Source: Sanguibacter gelidistatuariae
Lineage (GTDB): Bacteria; Actinomycetota; Actinomycetes; Actinomycetales; Cellulomonadaceae
Reading direction: 5' to 3'
NCBI RefSeq assembly: GCF_900096585.1
Contig: NZ_FMYH01000002.1
Location: forward strand, 579,997 to 643,996
DNA length: 64,000 bases
This document shows, one piece after another, positions 34,595 to 45,586 of this stretch (positions are counted from its first letter, which is position 1; each line of letters begins with the position of its first letter). The notes beneath the pieces are model-generated. The model was not told the origin of the DNA, searched no databases, and saw only the letters and a list, made by a program, of their open reading frames with translations. The position numbers and the translations under genes are program-made.

Positions 34595-35893
34595 TTAGCG
34601 GGCGGTCGCGGCGATCTCGCCGCTTGCTAGTCGGATCCGGAGCGCGTCGCCGGTGGTCACGTCGTCGGGCGAGCGCACCACGTCACCGCCGGGACCTTGC
34701 ACGACGGCGTAGCCACGCTCGAGCGTGGCGGCGGGGGACAGTGCTCGCACCTGGGCGCCGAGCCGGTCGACGGTCGATGCCGCGTTCAGGAGCAGACGGT
34801 CGAGCCGGCTCCGCGCGTCGTCGAGCAGAGCCGTGACCTCGCGGTCGCGGGAGTCGATCATCGTCTGCGGGGCCGCGAGCACCGGACGTGAGCGCAGCGA
34901 GTCGAGCCCTGCCTGCTCGTGCGTGACGCGCCCTGTGATCGCGCCGCGGATGCGGACCAGCGCCTGGGTGATCCGCGCCCGCTCCTCGCTGACGTCGGGG
35001 ACGATGCGCCGCGCGGCGTCGGTCGGGGTCGAGGCGCGGTAGTCGGCGACCAGGTCGAGCAGCGGTGAGTCGGTCTCGTGGCCGATCGCGCTGACCAGCG
35101 GCGTGCGGCAGGCCGCCGCGGCCCGCACGAGCGCCTCGTTGCTGAACGGCAGCAGGTCCTCGACCGCCCCGCCGCCACGAGCGACGACGATCACCTCGAC
35201 GTCGGGGTGGGCGTCGAGCTCTGCGATCGCTGCGCTGACCTGCGGCACGGCGGCGACGCCCTGGACCGCGACCTCTCGGATCTCGAAGCGCACCTGGGGC
35301 CAGCGCGCGCGGGCGTTGACGACGACGTCGTGCTCGGCCTTCGACTCCCGCCCGCAGATCAGCCCGACCACCCGGGGCAGGAACGGCAGCGGCCGCTTGC
35401 GGGACACGTCGAAGAGGCCCTCCGCAGCGAGGAGCCGCTTGAGGTGCTCGATCCGCGCGAGCAGCTCGCCGATCCCGACCGGCTTGAGCTGGTCCGCCTG
35501 GAGCTGGAAGGACCCGCGCTTGGCCCAGAACGTCGGCTTTGCATGCACGACGACGTGCGCGCCCTCCTCGAGCGGGGCGCCGACGGCGTCGAGCACCTTG
35601 GCGTAGACCGAGACCGGGAGGGACATGTCGGAGTCCGTGTCCCGCAGGGTGAGGAACGCCATACCTGCGCCGGGACGGCGGTTGAGCTGGACGATCTGCC
35701 CCTCGACCCACAGGGGCGCCATCCGGTCGATGTAGTCGCTGATCTTCGCCGACAGCAGGCGGACCGGCCACGGGTTCTCCGCCGTCGTGTCGGAGGCCTT
35801 GGCTGCGAGCGGCGCGCGCGGCGTCGCGGCGTCTGTCGGCGAGTCGGGGCTCGGGGGTGCTGTCGAAGGTGCCACGGCACTAGCCTGCCTCAT
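34595..35893 (-). CDS. xseA: Exodeoxyribonuclease VII large subunit
   Basis: 432 residues: an N-terminal OB-fold DNA-binding domain (about 40-140), then the catalytic domain with GLICGRESKAEHDVV and the glycine-rich VVARGGGAVEDLLPF and SAIGHETDSPLLDLVAD blocks. The first 35 residues are an Ala/Pro/Thr-rich extension. It is divergent from ispH and heads the xseA-xseB-kinase set. Confidence 0.95.
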   Translation of the reverse strand: MRQASAVAPSTAPPSPDSPTDAATPRAPLAAKASDTTAENPWPVRLLSAKISDYIDRMAPLWVEGQIVQLNRRPGAGMAFLTLRDTDSDMSLPVSVYAKVLDAVGAPLEEGAHVVVHAKPTFWAKRGSFQLQADQLKPVGIGELLARIEHLKRLLAAEGLFDVSRKRPLPFLPRVVGLICGRESKAEHDVVVNARARWPQVRFEIREVAVQGVAAVPQVSAAIAELDAHPDVEVIVVARGGGAVEDLLPFSNEALVRAAAACRTPLVSAIGHETDSPLLDLVADYRASTPTDAARRIVPDVSEERARITQALVRIRGAITGRVTHEQAGLDSLRSRPVLAAPQTMIDSRDREVTALLDDARSRLDRLLLNAASTVDRLGAQVRALSPAATLERGYAVVQGPGGDVVRSPDDVTTGDALRIRLASGEIAATAR

Positions 35894-36010
35894 GCCACTG
35901 ACATCTCGGGACGGTGGCCGTGGTGAGCTGGCTTCTGCGCGGCGTCGCCGGGTTCGGTGAGGGTGTCATGAAGCACCCTCGCGGACCCCGGTGTTCGGCG
36001 GCTCGTCGCT

Positions 36011-36016
36011 TAGACT
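36011..36016 (+). promoter_or_regulatory. Probable -10 element of leaderless ispH promoter
   Basis: TAGACT ends six bases before the GTG at 36023, and no ribosome-binding site lies between them. The spacing is that expected for transcription starting at the first base of the coding region. Confidence 0.5.
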
Positions 36017-36022
36017 GGCCGT

Positions 36023-37096
36023 GTGACGCCTACTCTCTCTGCAGCTGAGCAGCCCGCCGTGCCCGACCTGAGTGACAAGACTCCCGAGCAGCCCAAGCGC
36101 GTGCTGCTGGCCGCCCCGCGCGGCTACTGCGCCGGCGTCGACCGAGCGGTGATCGCGGTCGAGAAGGCCCTCGATCTGCATGGCGCTCCGGTCTACGTGC
36201 GCAAGGAGATCGTGCACAACAAGTACGTGGTGGAGACCCTCAGCGACCGCGGGGCGATCTTCGTCGACGAGACCGACGACGTCCCCGAGGGCAAGCTCGT
36301 GGTGTTCTCCGCCCACGGCGTCTCCCCAGCCGTCGTGGCCGCGGCGAAGGCGCGCAACCTGCAGACGATCGACGCCACCTGCCCGCTCGTGACCAAGGTG
36401 CACAAGGAAGCCGTGCGGTTCGCCGACGACGACTATGACATCCTGCTCATCGGCCACGCCGGTCACGAGGAGGTCGAGGGCACCGCGGGGGAGGCCCCCG
36501 CCCACATCCAGATCGTCAACTCGCCCGACGAGGTGGCTGGCGTCACGGTGCGCGACCCGGACAAGGTCGTGTGGATCTCCCAGACCACGCTGTCGGTCGA
36601 CGAGACCATGGAGACGGTCCGCCGGTTGCGCGAGCGCTTCCCGACCCTGCAGGACCCGCCCAGCGACGACATCTGCTACGCGACCCAGAACCGTCAGGTC
36701 GCGGTCAAGAAGTTCGCTCCCGACTGCGACCTGGTGATCGTCGTCGGGTCGAAGAACTCCTCGAACTCGGTGCGCCTGGTCGAGGTGGCGCTGCACGCCG
36801 GGGCCCGCGCGTCGTACCTGATCGACTACGCGAAGGAGATCGACGAGGCATGGCTCGACGGTGTGCGGACCGTCGGGGTCACCTCCGGTGCGTCCGTGCC
36901 GGAGATCCTCGTCCAGGACGTGCTGGCCTACCTCGCCGATCGCGGCTACGGCACAGTTGAAGAGGTCCGCACCGCGACCGAAGACCTCATGTTCTCGCTG
37001 CCCCAGGAGCTGCGCGCGGACCTGAAGAAGGCCGGCATCGCGGAGCCGCGTCCCAAGCGTGGCCCCCGCGCCGAGCTCGCGGTCGAGGCGCTCTGA
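36023..37096 (+). CDS. ispH: 4-hydroxy-3-methylbut-2-enyl diphosphate reductase (IspH)
   Basis: 357 residues; last step of the MEP isoprenoid pathway, giving IPP and DMAPP. The three cysteines holding the 4Fe-4S cluster are present: Cys36 in GYCAGVD, Cys120 in DATCPLV and Cys218 in [10 protein letters not shown], as is the catalytic glutamate in GHEEVEG (152). GTG at 36023 has TAGACT six bases upstream. A 20-base piece of its 3' coding region recurs at 37975-37994. Confidence 0.96.
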   Translation: MTPTLSAAEQPAVPDLSDKTPEQPKRVLLAAPRGYCAGVDRAVIAVEKALDLHGAPVYVRKEIVHNKYVVETLSDRGAIFVDETDDVPEGKLVVFSAHGVSPAVVAAAKARNLQTIDATCPLVTKVHKEAVRFADDDYDILLIGHAGHEEVEGTAGEAPAHIQIVNSPDEVAGVTVRDPDKVVWISQTTLSVDETMETVRRLRERFPTLQDPPSDDICYATQNRQVAVKKFAPDCDLVIVVGSKNSSNSVRLVEVALHAGARASYLIDYAKEIDEAWLDGVRTVGVTSGASVPEILVQDVLAYLADRGYGTVEEVRTATEDLMFSLPQELRADLKKAGIAEPRPKRGPRAELAVEAL

Positions 37097-37152
37097 CCAC
37101 GCGAGCGCGATGACTGCCCGGTCGCGCTCTGGTGCAGGCTAGCCTCGACGTC

Positions 37153-37941
37153 GTGCCCTCCCGCAGCATGTCGTCGCCCCCCGCCCGTCCTCGCTCAGGT
37201 CGCAGGCTCCGCGCGACGTTTGCCCTGTCCGTCGCGGTCCTCGCCATCGGCGGATGCACGGCGACGGGCACAGCGGCTGGGACAGGCACAGCGACCGGCA
37301 CGGAGTCAGCGACGCCTCCCACCGCAGTGACCGCCGCGCCGTCGAGCGTGCCCGGGTCGGCCGAGCTGGACCTCGCGCCCGGCTGGGACGAGCAGGGCGA
37401 CGGCGAGATCCTGCCCGACGCCGACCTCACCCCCGGTGACCTCGCCGGCATGCTGCGCCTGCAGGCGACCGCGACCAGTACCTCGACGTCGTGCCGACCG
37501 GACACGGTCGCGCTCTCCCTGACCTTTGCCGATGCCGCCATGGGGCACCGCTACGGCGTCCTCGAGGTCGTGAACACCTCGTCTGTGGCGTGCAGCGTTC
37601 AGGGCTATCCGTGGATCGGCGCGCGCGGCGCCTGGGGCTCGTCGTTCCAGCTTGCGGCCGAGCAGCGTGACCCGATCGATCAGGCCGCGACGCAGGACCA
37701 GGTGATGCTCGCACCCGGAGCATCGGCGGTGGCGAACGTGGAATGGACGGGTGAGCTCGCCGGCGCCGAGTCGGAGCCGATCTCACTCCTGGTCCTACAG
37801 CTCACGTCCGACGGCGAGGCGACCGGTCATCCCGTGTCGGCGGAGTCGGCCGGGATAGGCGTGCCAGACACCGGCATCGACATCGGCATGATGACGACCG
37901 TGCGCATCGGTCCACTTCGGGCGGAGAGCGCAGAGGACTGA
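37153..37941 (+). CDS. DUF4232-like lipoprotein
   Basis: 262 residues. A signal peptide with lipobox (AIGGC) is followed by a Thr/Gly/Ala-rich linker and a beta-rich domain beginning SCRPDTVALSLTF, with a second cysteine in SVACSVQGYPWI, the pattern of DUF4232 extracellular proteins. GTG at 37153 lies seven bases after TAGCCT, favouring a leaderless transcript; GTG 37132 and ATG 37168 are alternatives. Function unknown. Confidence 0.8.
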   Translation: MPSRSMSSPPARPRSGRRLRATFALSVAVLAIGGCTATGTAAGTGTATGTESATPPTAVTAAPSSVPGSAELDLAPGWDEQGDGEILPDADLTPGDLAGMLRLQATATSTSTSCRPDTVALSLTFADAAMGHRYGVLEVVNTSSVACSVQGYPWIGARGAWGSSFQLAAEQRDPIDQAATQDQVMLAPGASAVANVEWTGELAGAESEPISLLVLQLTSDGEATGHPVSAESAGIGVPDTGIDIGMMTTVRIGPLRAESAED

Positions 37942-37971
37942 GGCCCGACGCGCCCTAGGCGCCCGGGCGCG

Positions 37972-38014
37972 GTCGAAGAGGTCCGCACCGCGACGGAGGT
38001 GTTCTTGTTCTGGC
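37972..38014 (+). repeat. Partial copy of ispH 3' coding sequence
   Basis: These 43 bp match ispH 36956-36998 without gaps at 35 of 43 positions, including 20 identical bases in a row (37975-37994 and 36959-36978). The DUF4232 lipoprotein gene lies between the two copies. No protein is encoded by this copy. Confidence 0.5.
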
Positions 38015-38135
38015 GATGCGTGGGCTGCTCCGGGCGGCGATCGTCGACCGAGGCGAGCGGGCCCAGGTGATCTAGTGGTTGGCGCGGTTGGCCGCGTCAA
38101 AGGAGATTGGGTGCTGCCGGGGCTGTGAAGCGCGG

Positions 38136-40160
<2,025 letters not shown>

Positions 40161-40770
40161 CGCCACCACGGCGCACCTCCAGCTACTGTCAATACTGCCC
40201 GATTGCCTATCTGCCAATTCTACCGATAGAACGGCCGTTCGGCAAGGCATTGCGAGATTTAGATGCGGGTGCTTGCGTCCCATGAATTGAGACCTTCAAC
40301 TCCTGTTGGCGGTGAATCCAGTGCTCGGGATACCCGGCGCGTGTGGCCGTGCCGCGCGGTGCTGCCTACGCGTCTCATGGGATGCTGCGTCGTCGGGAAA
40401 GTGTCAACGTGTCGGTCGGAGGTGAGAACATCAGTCAGGCGGTAGCGGTGAATGGGCAATGGTCTAGAATTGCATTCCTTCGGCCCCGGCATCGGGATGC
40501 CGTCATGCCTATAGCGGCATCTGTCGATCGATATTCTCGGCTGGCAGACTCTGTCGACAGACGTCGCAGCAACCGTCCTTGTGACGGGCACTGTGACGCG
40601 CAGGGGACTGTCAGGGGTCGCCGGCCGGTCCCAACTTCTCGACGAGGGTGTGTCGACGCCTTGACACCAAGGGTTAGTGTCGTCGCGAATGTGCCTCCCG
40701 AGATGCAGACGTTGCAGCACGCATGCAGTGGATCACATCGCTCGACGGGACCTGATGACGCTGACGAAGG
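40161..40770. other. 610-bp non-coding gap, lower GC
   Basis: No convincing gene on either strand: the open frames here have unlike composition and no ribosome sites. It presumably holds the promoters of the divergent DUF222-HNH and LRR genes. A TTGACA at 40661-40666 lacks a good -10 at normal spacing. A small palindrome (GAACGGCCGTTC) lies near 40225. Confidence 0.6.
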
Positions 40771-42321
40771 ATGACCATGCTCGACGCTGACACCGTGACC
40801 CGCATTTCTCATCCAGGTGATGTGTTTGTGTTCCCCGTCGAACGGATCGGCCGGTACGGGGCGTGCCACGTCGTCGCGGTCGACGAGGAGAACCAGCTCG
40901 CGACGGTCGCCGTGCTCGCGTGGACCGGCACGCAGGTGCCGAGGGTCTCCGAGGTCGCCGGTGCGCCGCGAATGATCAAGGACTTCTACTTCTGGACCCC
41001 GCGAGAGGTGCTCTCGAACGTGCCGCTCGCGGTGCCTGAGCCGCTCATTCACATCGGGAGCCTCCCAGTGACCGGTGAGACCAAGTCGCAGTCGTACGGG
41101 TCCTGGGACGTCGGCCGCGACGTCGTGGGCCAGCACCGCTGGGATGCGAAGCCGCATGCTGTGACAGCCGCCTTCACGGCCGCGCTCACCCGCGACGAGA
41201 CGATCCGCACACTGGGGCTCGTCTACGGCAGGGGCGGCGAGCAGTACGAGGCGAAGGTGGCGTCGGCGCGCAGCTTCAGCGACGACGCGGGCTACCGCAT
41301 CCTCGAAGACTTCCGGTTGGAGGCGCTGCGCTCCTGGCCATTGCTCCATCAGCTCACCCTCCACTCCTGGCGGGACGACCTCGTGCCGTTCCTGGAATCG
41401 TCGGAGCTGGTGCACGATCTCACCCTCGACGGGCACGACCAACGGGAGCTTGATCTCTCCCGGACTCACCTCGGGCAGCTGTCCGTCGACGTCACAGGCC
41501 TGGAACGTCTTGTCGTGCCCAGCACTCTGGAGACGCTGATCCTTCGGGCCCACGTGCCAGGTGCACAGCCGTCGCTCGCGGTCGTCGCCGAGGACGGCGG
41601 CCGCTGGATCACGGTCAGGCTCACCAAGACCGTGCTGCCGGTTCGCGGGCTGGAGCGTGCTCGTGGCCTGAGCGTCCACCGGATCGGTGCGCTCGACCTG
41701 GAGGACGTCGTCGAGTATTTCCCGGAGGTCACCTGGCTGCACCTGTTCGGCTGTCCCGGGACGCTCGACCATCTTCCAGCGCTGACGAAGCTGGCGCGGC
41801 TTGAGACGCTGTGGCTGTGCGACCTGTTCGGCTACCCGGTCGAGGACGTCCCGAGTCCTCACGAGCTCCCCGCCCTTGTCAGTCTTGATCTCGATAGCAT
41901 TCCAGCCGACGTCGCCGCCTACGTCCGTGGTGCGTACAAGAAAACACCTCGGGTGGTGCTGACAGTGCGCAAACCGCGCAAGCCAGAGTGGTTGGCCGAG
42001 AATATCGACTACCCGCTCCGTCACTGGGACGGGCAGGAGGAAATCCCTGCCATAGTCGCGAAGAAGGCGCGCACCGCATTCGTCGTCGCCCTGCGTCAGG
42101 TGCGTGACACAGATGCAGCGGCGCCGGAATTCACCACCTGTGTGACCGCGGCGGTCGAGGAATTCGTCGGAGTCGTCGCGATGCTGAATCGCAAGCACCA
42201 CTTTCTCTATACCCTCGAGCGTGACGACGTGATCGACGCGGTAAACGTCCTCACGGCGGGCCTGCCGGCGCAGGCGAGACGCGCGCTCGAGCCGTTCGTG
42301 GAGGAAGCGCTGGACGACTGA
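40771..42321 (+). CDS. Leucine-rich-repeat protein with Imm26-like N-terminus
   Basis: 516 residues. The first 120 resemble polymorphic-toxin immunity protein 26 (GDVFVFPVERIGRYGACHVV, then a strand-rich stretch). Residues 185-400 contain irregular leucine-rich repeats (LTLHSW, LTLDGH, LSVDVTGLERLVV, LETLWLCDL). The C-terminal 100 residues are helical. No signal peptide or membrane segment, so cytoplasmic. AAGG lies upstream of ATG 40771. It is alone between a 600-bp gap and cysM. An immunity or recognition role is inference from the domain pattern; no toxin gene is beside it. Confidence 0.7.
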   Translation: MTMLDADTVTRISHPGDVFVFPVERIGRYGACHVVAVDEENQLATVAVLAWTGTQVPRVSEVAGAPRMIKDFYFWTPREVLSNVPLAVPEPLIHIGSLPVTGETKSQSYGSWDVGRDVVGQHRWDAKPHAVTAAFTAALTRDETIRTLGLVYGRGGEQYEAKVASARSFSDDAGYRILEDFRLEALRSWPLLHQLTLHSWRDDLVPFLESSELVHDLTLDGHDQRELDLSRTHLGQLSVDVTGLERLVVPSTLETLILRAHVPGAQPSLAVVAEDGGRWITVRLTKTVLPVRGLERARGLSVHRIGALDLEDVVEYFPEVTWLHLFGCPGTLDHLPALTKLARLETLWLCDLFGYPVEDVPSPHELPALVSLDLDSIPADVAAYVRGAYKKTPRVVLTVRKPRKPEWLAENIDYPLRHWDGQEEIPAIVAKKARTAFVVALRQVRDTDAAAPEFTTCVTAAVEEFVGVVAMLNRKHHFLYTLERDDVIDAVNVLTAGLPAQARRALEPFVEEALDD

Positions 42322-42328
42322 GCGGGTT

Positions 42329-42376
42329 ACTCAAGAGCAGCGTCGCTCAAGAGCAGCGTTACTCAATAGCGGCGTC
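42329..42376. repeat. Three tandem 16-bp repeats
   Basis: Units of 16 bp (actcaagagcagcgtc) at 42329-42344, 42345-42360 and 42361-42376, with one to three mismatches each, directly after the LRR gene stop. Not obviously a terminator. Confidence 0.75.
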
Positions 42377-42418
42377 ACCCAGAGTGGGGACCCGGAACCG
42401 TGCCCAGCGCCCCCGCCC

Positions 42419-43336
42419 TCAGGCCGGAAAGACCCCAGTCGACAGATACCGGTCCCCGCGGTCGCACACGATGAACGCCACCGTCGCGCCAGCAACCTCG
42501 CTCGCCACCTCCAGAGCCACCGCGGCGGCCCCGCCGGACGAGATCCCCGCGAAGATCCCTTCCTGGCGGGCCAGCTCGCGGGCGGCCTCCTCAGCCCGGG
42601 CCTGGCTGACGTATCGGAGCTCGTCGATGTTTGTCGGGTCGTAGATCGCCGGCAGGTACTCCTGCGGCCACTTGCGGATACCGGGGATGCGCGAGCCCTC
42701 CTCGGGCTGCACCCCGATGACCTGGATCCCGGGGTTCTGTTCCTTGAGGTACCGCGCGGTCCCGGTGATGGTTCCGGTCGTGCCCATCGAGCTCACGAAG
42801 TGGGTGATCCGCCCGGCGGTGGCCGTCCAGAGCTCGGGTCCGGTCGACCGGTAGTGGGCCAGCGGGTTGTCCGTGTTCGCGAACTGGTTGAGGACCCGGC
42901 CCTCGCCGGCCTTCTCCATGGAGTCGGCCAGGTCGCGGGAGTGCTCCATCCCCTGCGCGTGCGGGGTCAGGATGAGGTCGGCGCCGTAGGCCTTCATGGT
43001 CTGGGCGCGCTCGACGGAGAGGTCGTCCGGCATGACGAGGATCATCCGGTAGCCCTTGATCGCCGCGGCCATCGCGAGGGCGATGCCGGTGTTCCCGCTC
43101 GTGGCCTCGATGAGTGTGTCGCCGGGGGCGATCTCGCCGCGTTCCTCGGCGCGCTCGATCATGAGCAGCGCCGGCCGGTCCTTGACCGACCCCGCGGGGT
43201 TGTTGCCTTCGAGCTTGGCCAGGACCGTGGTGCCGTGGCCGGCGCCCGAGGCCATCCGCTGGAGCCTGACCAGCGGGGTGTTCCCGATCGTGTCCGCCAC
43301 GGTGAGGTAGGTCGGTTCGGTTGCTTCGGCGGACAT
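42419..43336 (-). CDS. cysM: Cysteine synthase B (CysM)
   Basis: 305-residue PLP enzyme making cysteine from an activated serine and a sulfur donor. The PLP lysine is Lys52 in NPAGSVKDR, and the phosphate-binding loop EATSGNTG is intact. It carries the CysM rather than CysK pattern: LEGNNPAGS, HFVSSMGTTGTI, VIGVQPEEGS and the C-terminal VCDRGDRYLSTGVF. GGGAG precedes the ATG at 43336. Monocistronic. Confidence 0.95.
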   Translation of the reverse strand: MSAEATEPTYLTVADTIGNTPLVRLQRMASGAGHGTTVLAKLEGNNPAGSVKDRPALLMIERAEERGEIAPGDTLIEATSGNTGIALAMAAAIKGYRMILVMPDDLSVERAQTMKAYGADLILTPHAQGMEHSRDLADSMEKAGEGRVLNQFANTDNPLAHYRSTGPELWTATAGRITHFVSSMGTTGTITGTARYLKEQNPGIQVIGVQPEEGSRIPGIRKWPQEYLPAIYDPTNIDELRYVSQARAEEAARELARQEGIFAGISSGGAAAVALEVASEVAGATVAFIVCDRGDRYLSTGVFPA

Positions 43337-43401
43337 GGGACTCCCGTGGGTGCGTGGCCGGGCTGCCGTGGCAGCGCTGCGAGGGATGATGCTTGGTCAG
43401 G

Positions 43402-44715
43402 CTACCGGGCGCCCGGTACGTCCACCGCCTCCCCGAGCACCTCCAGCTCGTCAGCCTCGTCGTCCGCCGACCAGCTCACCACGCTCAGTTGGGGCACGAC
43501 CGCGGCAGGCCGGACGAGCTCCCCGGAGACCACGTCGAGCTCGTTGAACCTCCGTGCGCTGACCAGCACGCGGCTCTCGAAGGACGCCACCGCCTTGTTG
43601 TATGCCCCGGCCGTGGACGAGATGCGGGAGCCGAGCTCGGAGAGGTGCTTGCTGAGCACGCCCAGGCGCTGATGCAGCTCCTTGCCCACTTCGAGCACCT
43701 TCTGGGCGTTCTCGGCGAGGGCCTCCTGCCGCCAGGCGTAGGACACGGTGCGCAGCAGCGCCATGAGTGTCATCGGGGTGACGATGACGACGTCCCGCCC
43801 GAAGGCGTATTCCAGCAGTGACGGGTCCTCTTCGACCGCTGCGGAGAGCAATGGCTCGGCGGGGATGAACATGACGACGAACTCCGGTGTCGGGCTGAAC
43901 TGGTCCCAGTACCGCTTCCCGGCGAGGTCGTCGATGTGCTTGCGGACGTGGCGGGCGTGGTCGGAGAGCCGCCGGGCTCGCACCGCCGGGTCCGTGGCCT
44001 GCTGGGCGTCGAGGTAGCCGAGGAAGGCGACCTTCGCGTCGACGACGATGTTCTTACCTCCGGCCAGGTGGACCACCATGTCGGGACGCAGCGCGCCGTC
44101 GTCGGTCGTGACGTGGCTCTGCTCGACGAAGTCGACGCGGTTGAGCATCCCGGCGACCTCGACCACCCGGCGCAGCTGCATCTCGCCCCACGCACCGCGG
44201 ATGTCGGAGGTGCGCAGCGCGGTCACGAGCGAGCTGGTCTGCTGGCGCAGCAGCTCGGAGGCGTCACGCATGCCGCGCACCTGCTCACCGAGCGCCGCGG
44301 CGCTCGCGATCCGCGACTCCTCGGCCGCGAACATCTGCTGGCGGACGTCGGTCAGCGTCCGCGCGAGCGGGTCGACGAGCGCCTGGACCGCCTGGGTCCG
44401 CGAGGCCATGTCGGCCTGACCGGCGACCTGCGTCGAGCGCAGCCGCTGCTCGGCCAGTCCGAGGAACTGCTCGTTGTTCGAGGCGAGCGCCTCGGCCGCG
44501 AGGGCGCGGAACTGGTCGGAGAGGCGATCCTGGTCGTGCTGCATGGTGAGGATGCGTTCACCCGTGCCGCGCCGCTCGGCGGAGAGCTCCGCCTCGGCAC
44601 GTGTCTGCGCCAGCTGCGCGGCGTGGGTGCGCTGTGCGCCCCGCACGACCCCGAGCAGATATCCCACAACAACACCGACCACGCCGACCACAACACACCA
44701 GATGACTGTTCCCAT
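43402..44715 (-). CDS. rmuC: RmuC family DNA recombination protein
   Basis: 437 residues: one N-terminal membrane segment (about 5-25), a long coiled coil (30-170), then the conserved RmuC nuclease-like core with IRGAWGEMQLRRVVE and VVDAKVAFLGYLDA. RmuC limits DNA inversions in E. coli. Start at ATG 44715, or GTG 44724. It is divergent from the ABC exporter pair. Confidence 0.93.
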   Translation of the reverse strand: MGTVIWCVVVGVVGVVVGYLLGVVRGAQRTHAAQLAQTRAEAELSAERRGTGERILTMQHDQDRLSDQFRALAAEALASNNEQFLGLAEQRLRSTQVAGQADMASRTQAVQALVDPLARTLTDVRQQMFAAEESRIASAAALGEQVRGMRDASELLRQQTSSLVTALRTSDIRGAWGEMQLRRVVEVAGMLNRVDFVEQSHVTTDDGALRPDMVVHLAGGKNIVVDAKVAFLGYLDAQQATDPAVRARRLSDHARHVRKHIDDLAGKRYWDQFSPTPEFVVMFIPAEPLLSAAVEEDPSLLEYAFGRDVVIVTPMTLMALLRTVSYAWRQEALAENAQKVLEVGKELHQRLGVLSKHLSELGSRISSTAGAYNKAVASFESRVLVSARRFNELDVVSGELVRPAAVVPQLSVVSWSADDEADELEVLGEAVDVPGAR

Positions 44716-44770
44716 GGGGGACACCCTGCCTCACCCCACTGACAAAGCGTTCTGGCACTACGTTGGGCTC

Positions 44771-45586
44771 ATGACCAGCGCTTCTGACCACGAGCCGCCA
44801 GCAGAGCCGCCAGCGGGGCTGGCCCCCACCACCCCGCCCGCCGTCTCCATCCGCGGCCTCTACAAGCATTTCGGGGAGAAGATCGCGGTCGCCGGGATAT
44901 CCCTCGACGTCCCGGCCGGTTCGTTCTACGGCATCGTCGGCCCCAACGGAGCCGGCAAGACGACGATGCTGTCGATGGCGACCGGCCTGCTGCGCCCCGA
45001 CGGTGGGACCGTCGCGATCAACGGCCTCGACCTGTGGACCAATCTCTTCGAGGTCAAGCGCACCCTGGGGATCCTGCCCGACGGCATGGCCACCTTCGAT
45101 CGGCTGACCGGCACGCAGTTCGTCACCTACGCCGGCCTGCTGCGTGGCATGGACCGCGCCACGGTCACCGCCCGGACCGCGGACCTGCTCGCGGCCCTCG
45201 ACCTTCGCGAGTCCGCCGACAAGCTCATCGTCGACTACTCCGCGGGCATGACCAAGAAGGTCACCCTCGCGGCCGCGCTCATCCACGCCCCGCGGGTCCT
45301 TGTGCTCGACGAACCCTTTGAGTCGGTCGATCCGGTATCGGCCGCCCACATCCGCGAGATCCTCACCGAGTACGTCCGCACGGGCGGGACGGTCATCGTG
45401 TCCTCCCACGTCATGGACCTCGTGCAGCGCATGTGCGACCACGTCGCGGTCGTGGCGGGCGGGCAGATCTTGGCCGCGGGCACGGTCGACGACGTGCGCG
45501 CCGGACGTTCCCTGGAGGACCGGTTCGTCGAGCTCGTCGGTCGTAGCCACACCGCGGAGGGCCTCGCGTGGTTGCGCACCTCGTAA
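44771..45586 (+). CDS. ABC transporter ATP-binding protein
   Basis: 271 residues: Walker A GPNGAGKTT, Q-loop region, signature-like SAGMTKK in place of LSGGQ, and Walker B VLVLDEPFE. It powers the membrane protein encoded by the next gene, which it overlaps by 19 bp. TACGTT six bases before the ATG and no ribosome site suggest a leaderless mRNA. The substrate cannot be inferred. Confidence 0.93.
   Translation: MTSASDHEPPAEPPAGLAPTTPPAVSIRGLYKHFGEKIAVAGISLDVPAGSFYGIVGPNGAGKTTMLSMATGLLRPDGGTVAINGLDLWTNLFEVKRTLGILPDGMATFDRLTGTQFVTYAGLLRGMDRATVTARTADLLAALDLRESADKLIVDYSAGMTKKVTLAAALIHAPRVLVLDEPFESVDPVSAAHIREILTEYVRTGGTVIVSSHVMDLVQRMCDHVAVVAGGQILAAGTVDDVRAGRSLEDRFVELVGRSHTAEGLAWLRTS

Noticed and set aside
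38000-38135. Possible small RNA or tRNA in the gap before the DUF222-HNH gene
   Set aside because: A TAGTGGTTGGCGCG stretch recalls a tRNA D-arm, but no cloverleaf can be formed around it.
40661-40666. TTGACA as a -35 box for the LRR gene
   Set aside because: No acceptable -10 at 16-18 bp; kept only as a note in the gap description.
40343-40774. 143-residue plus-strand frame in the gap before the LRR gene
   Set aside because: Composition and codon pattern unlike the neighbours, no ribosome site, no recognisable domain.
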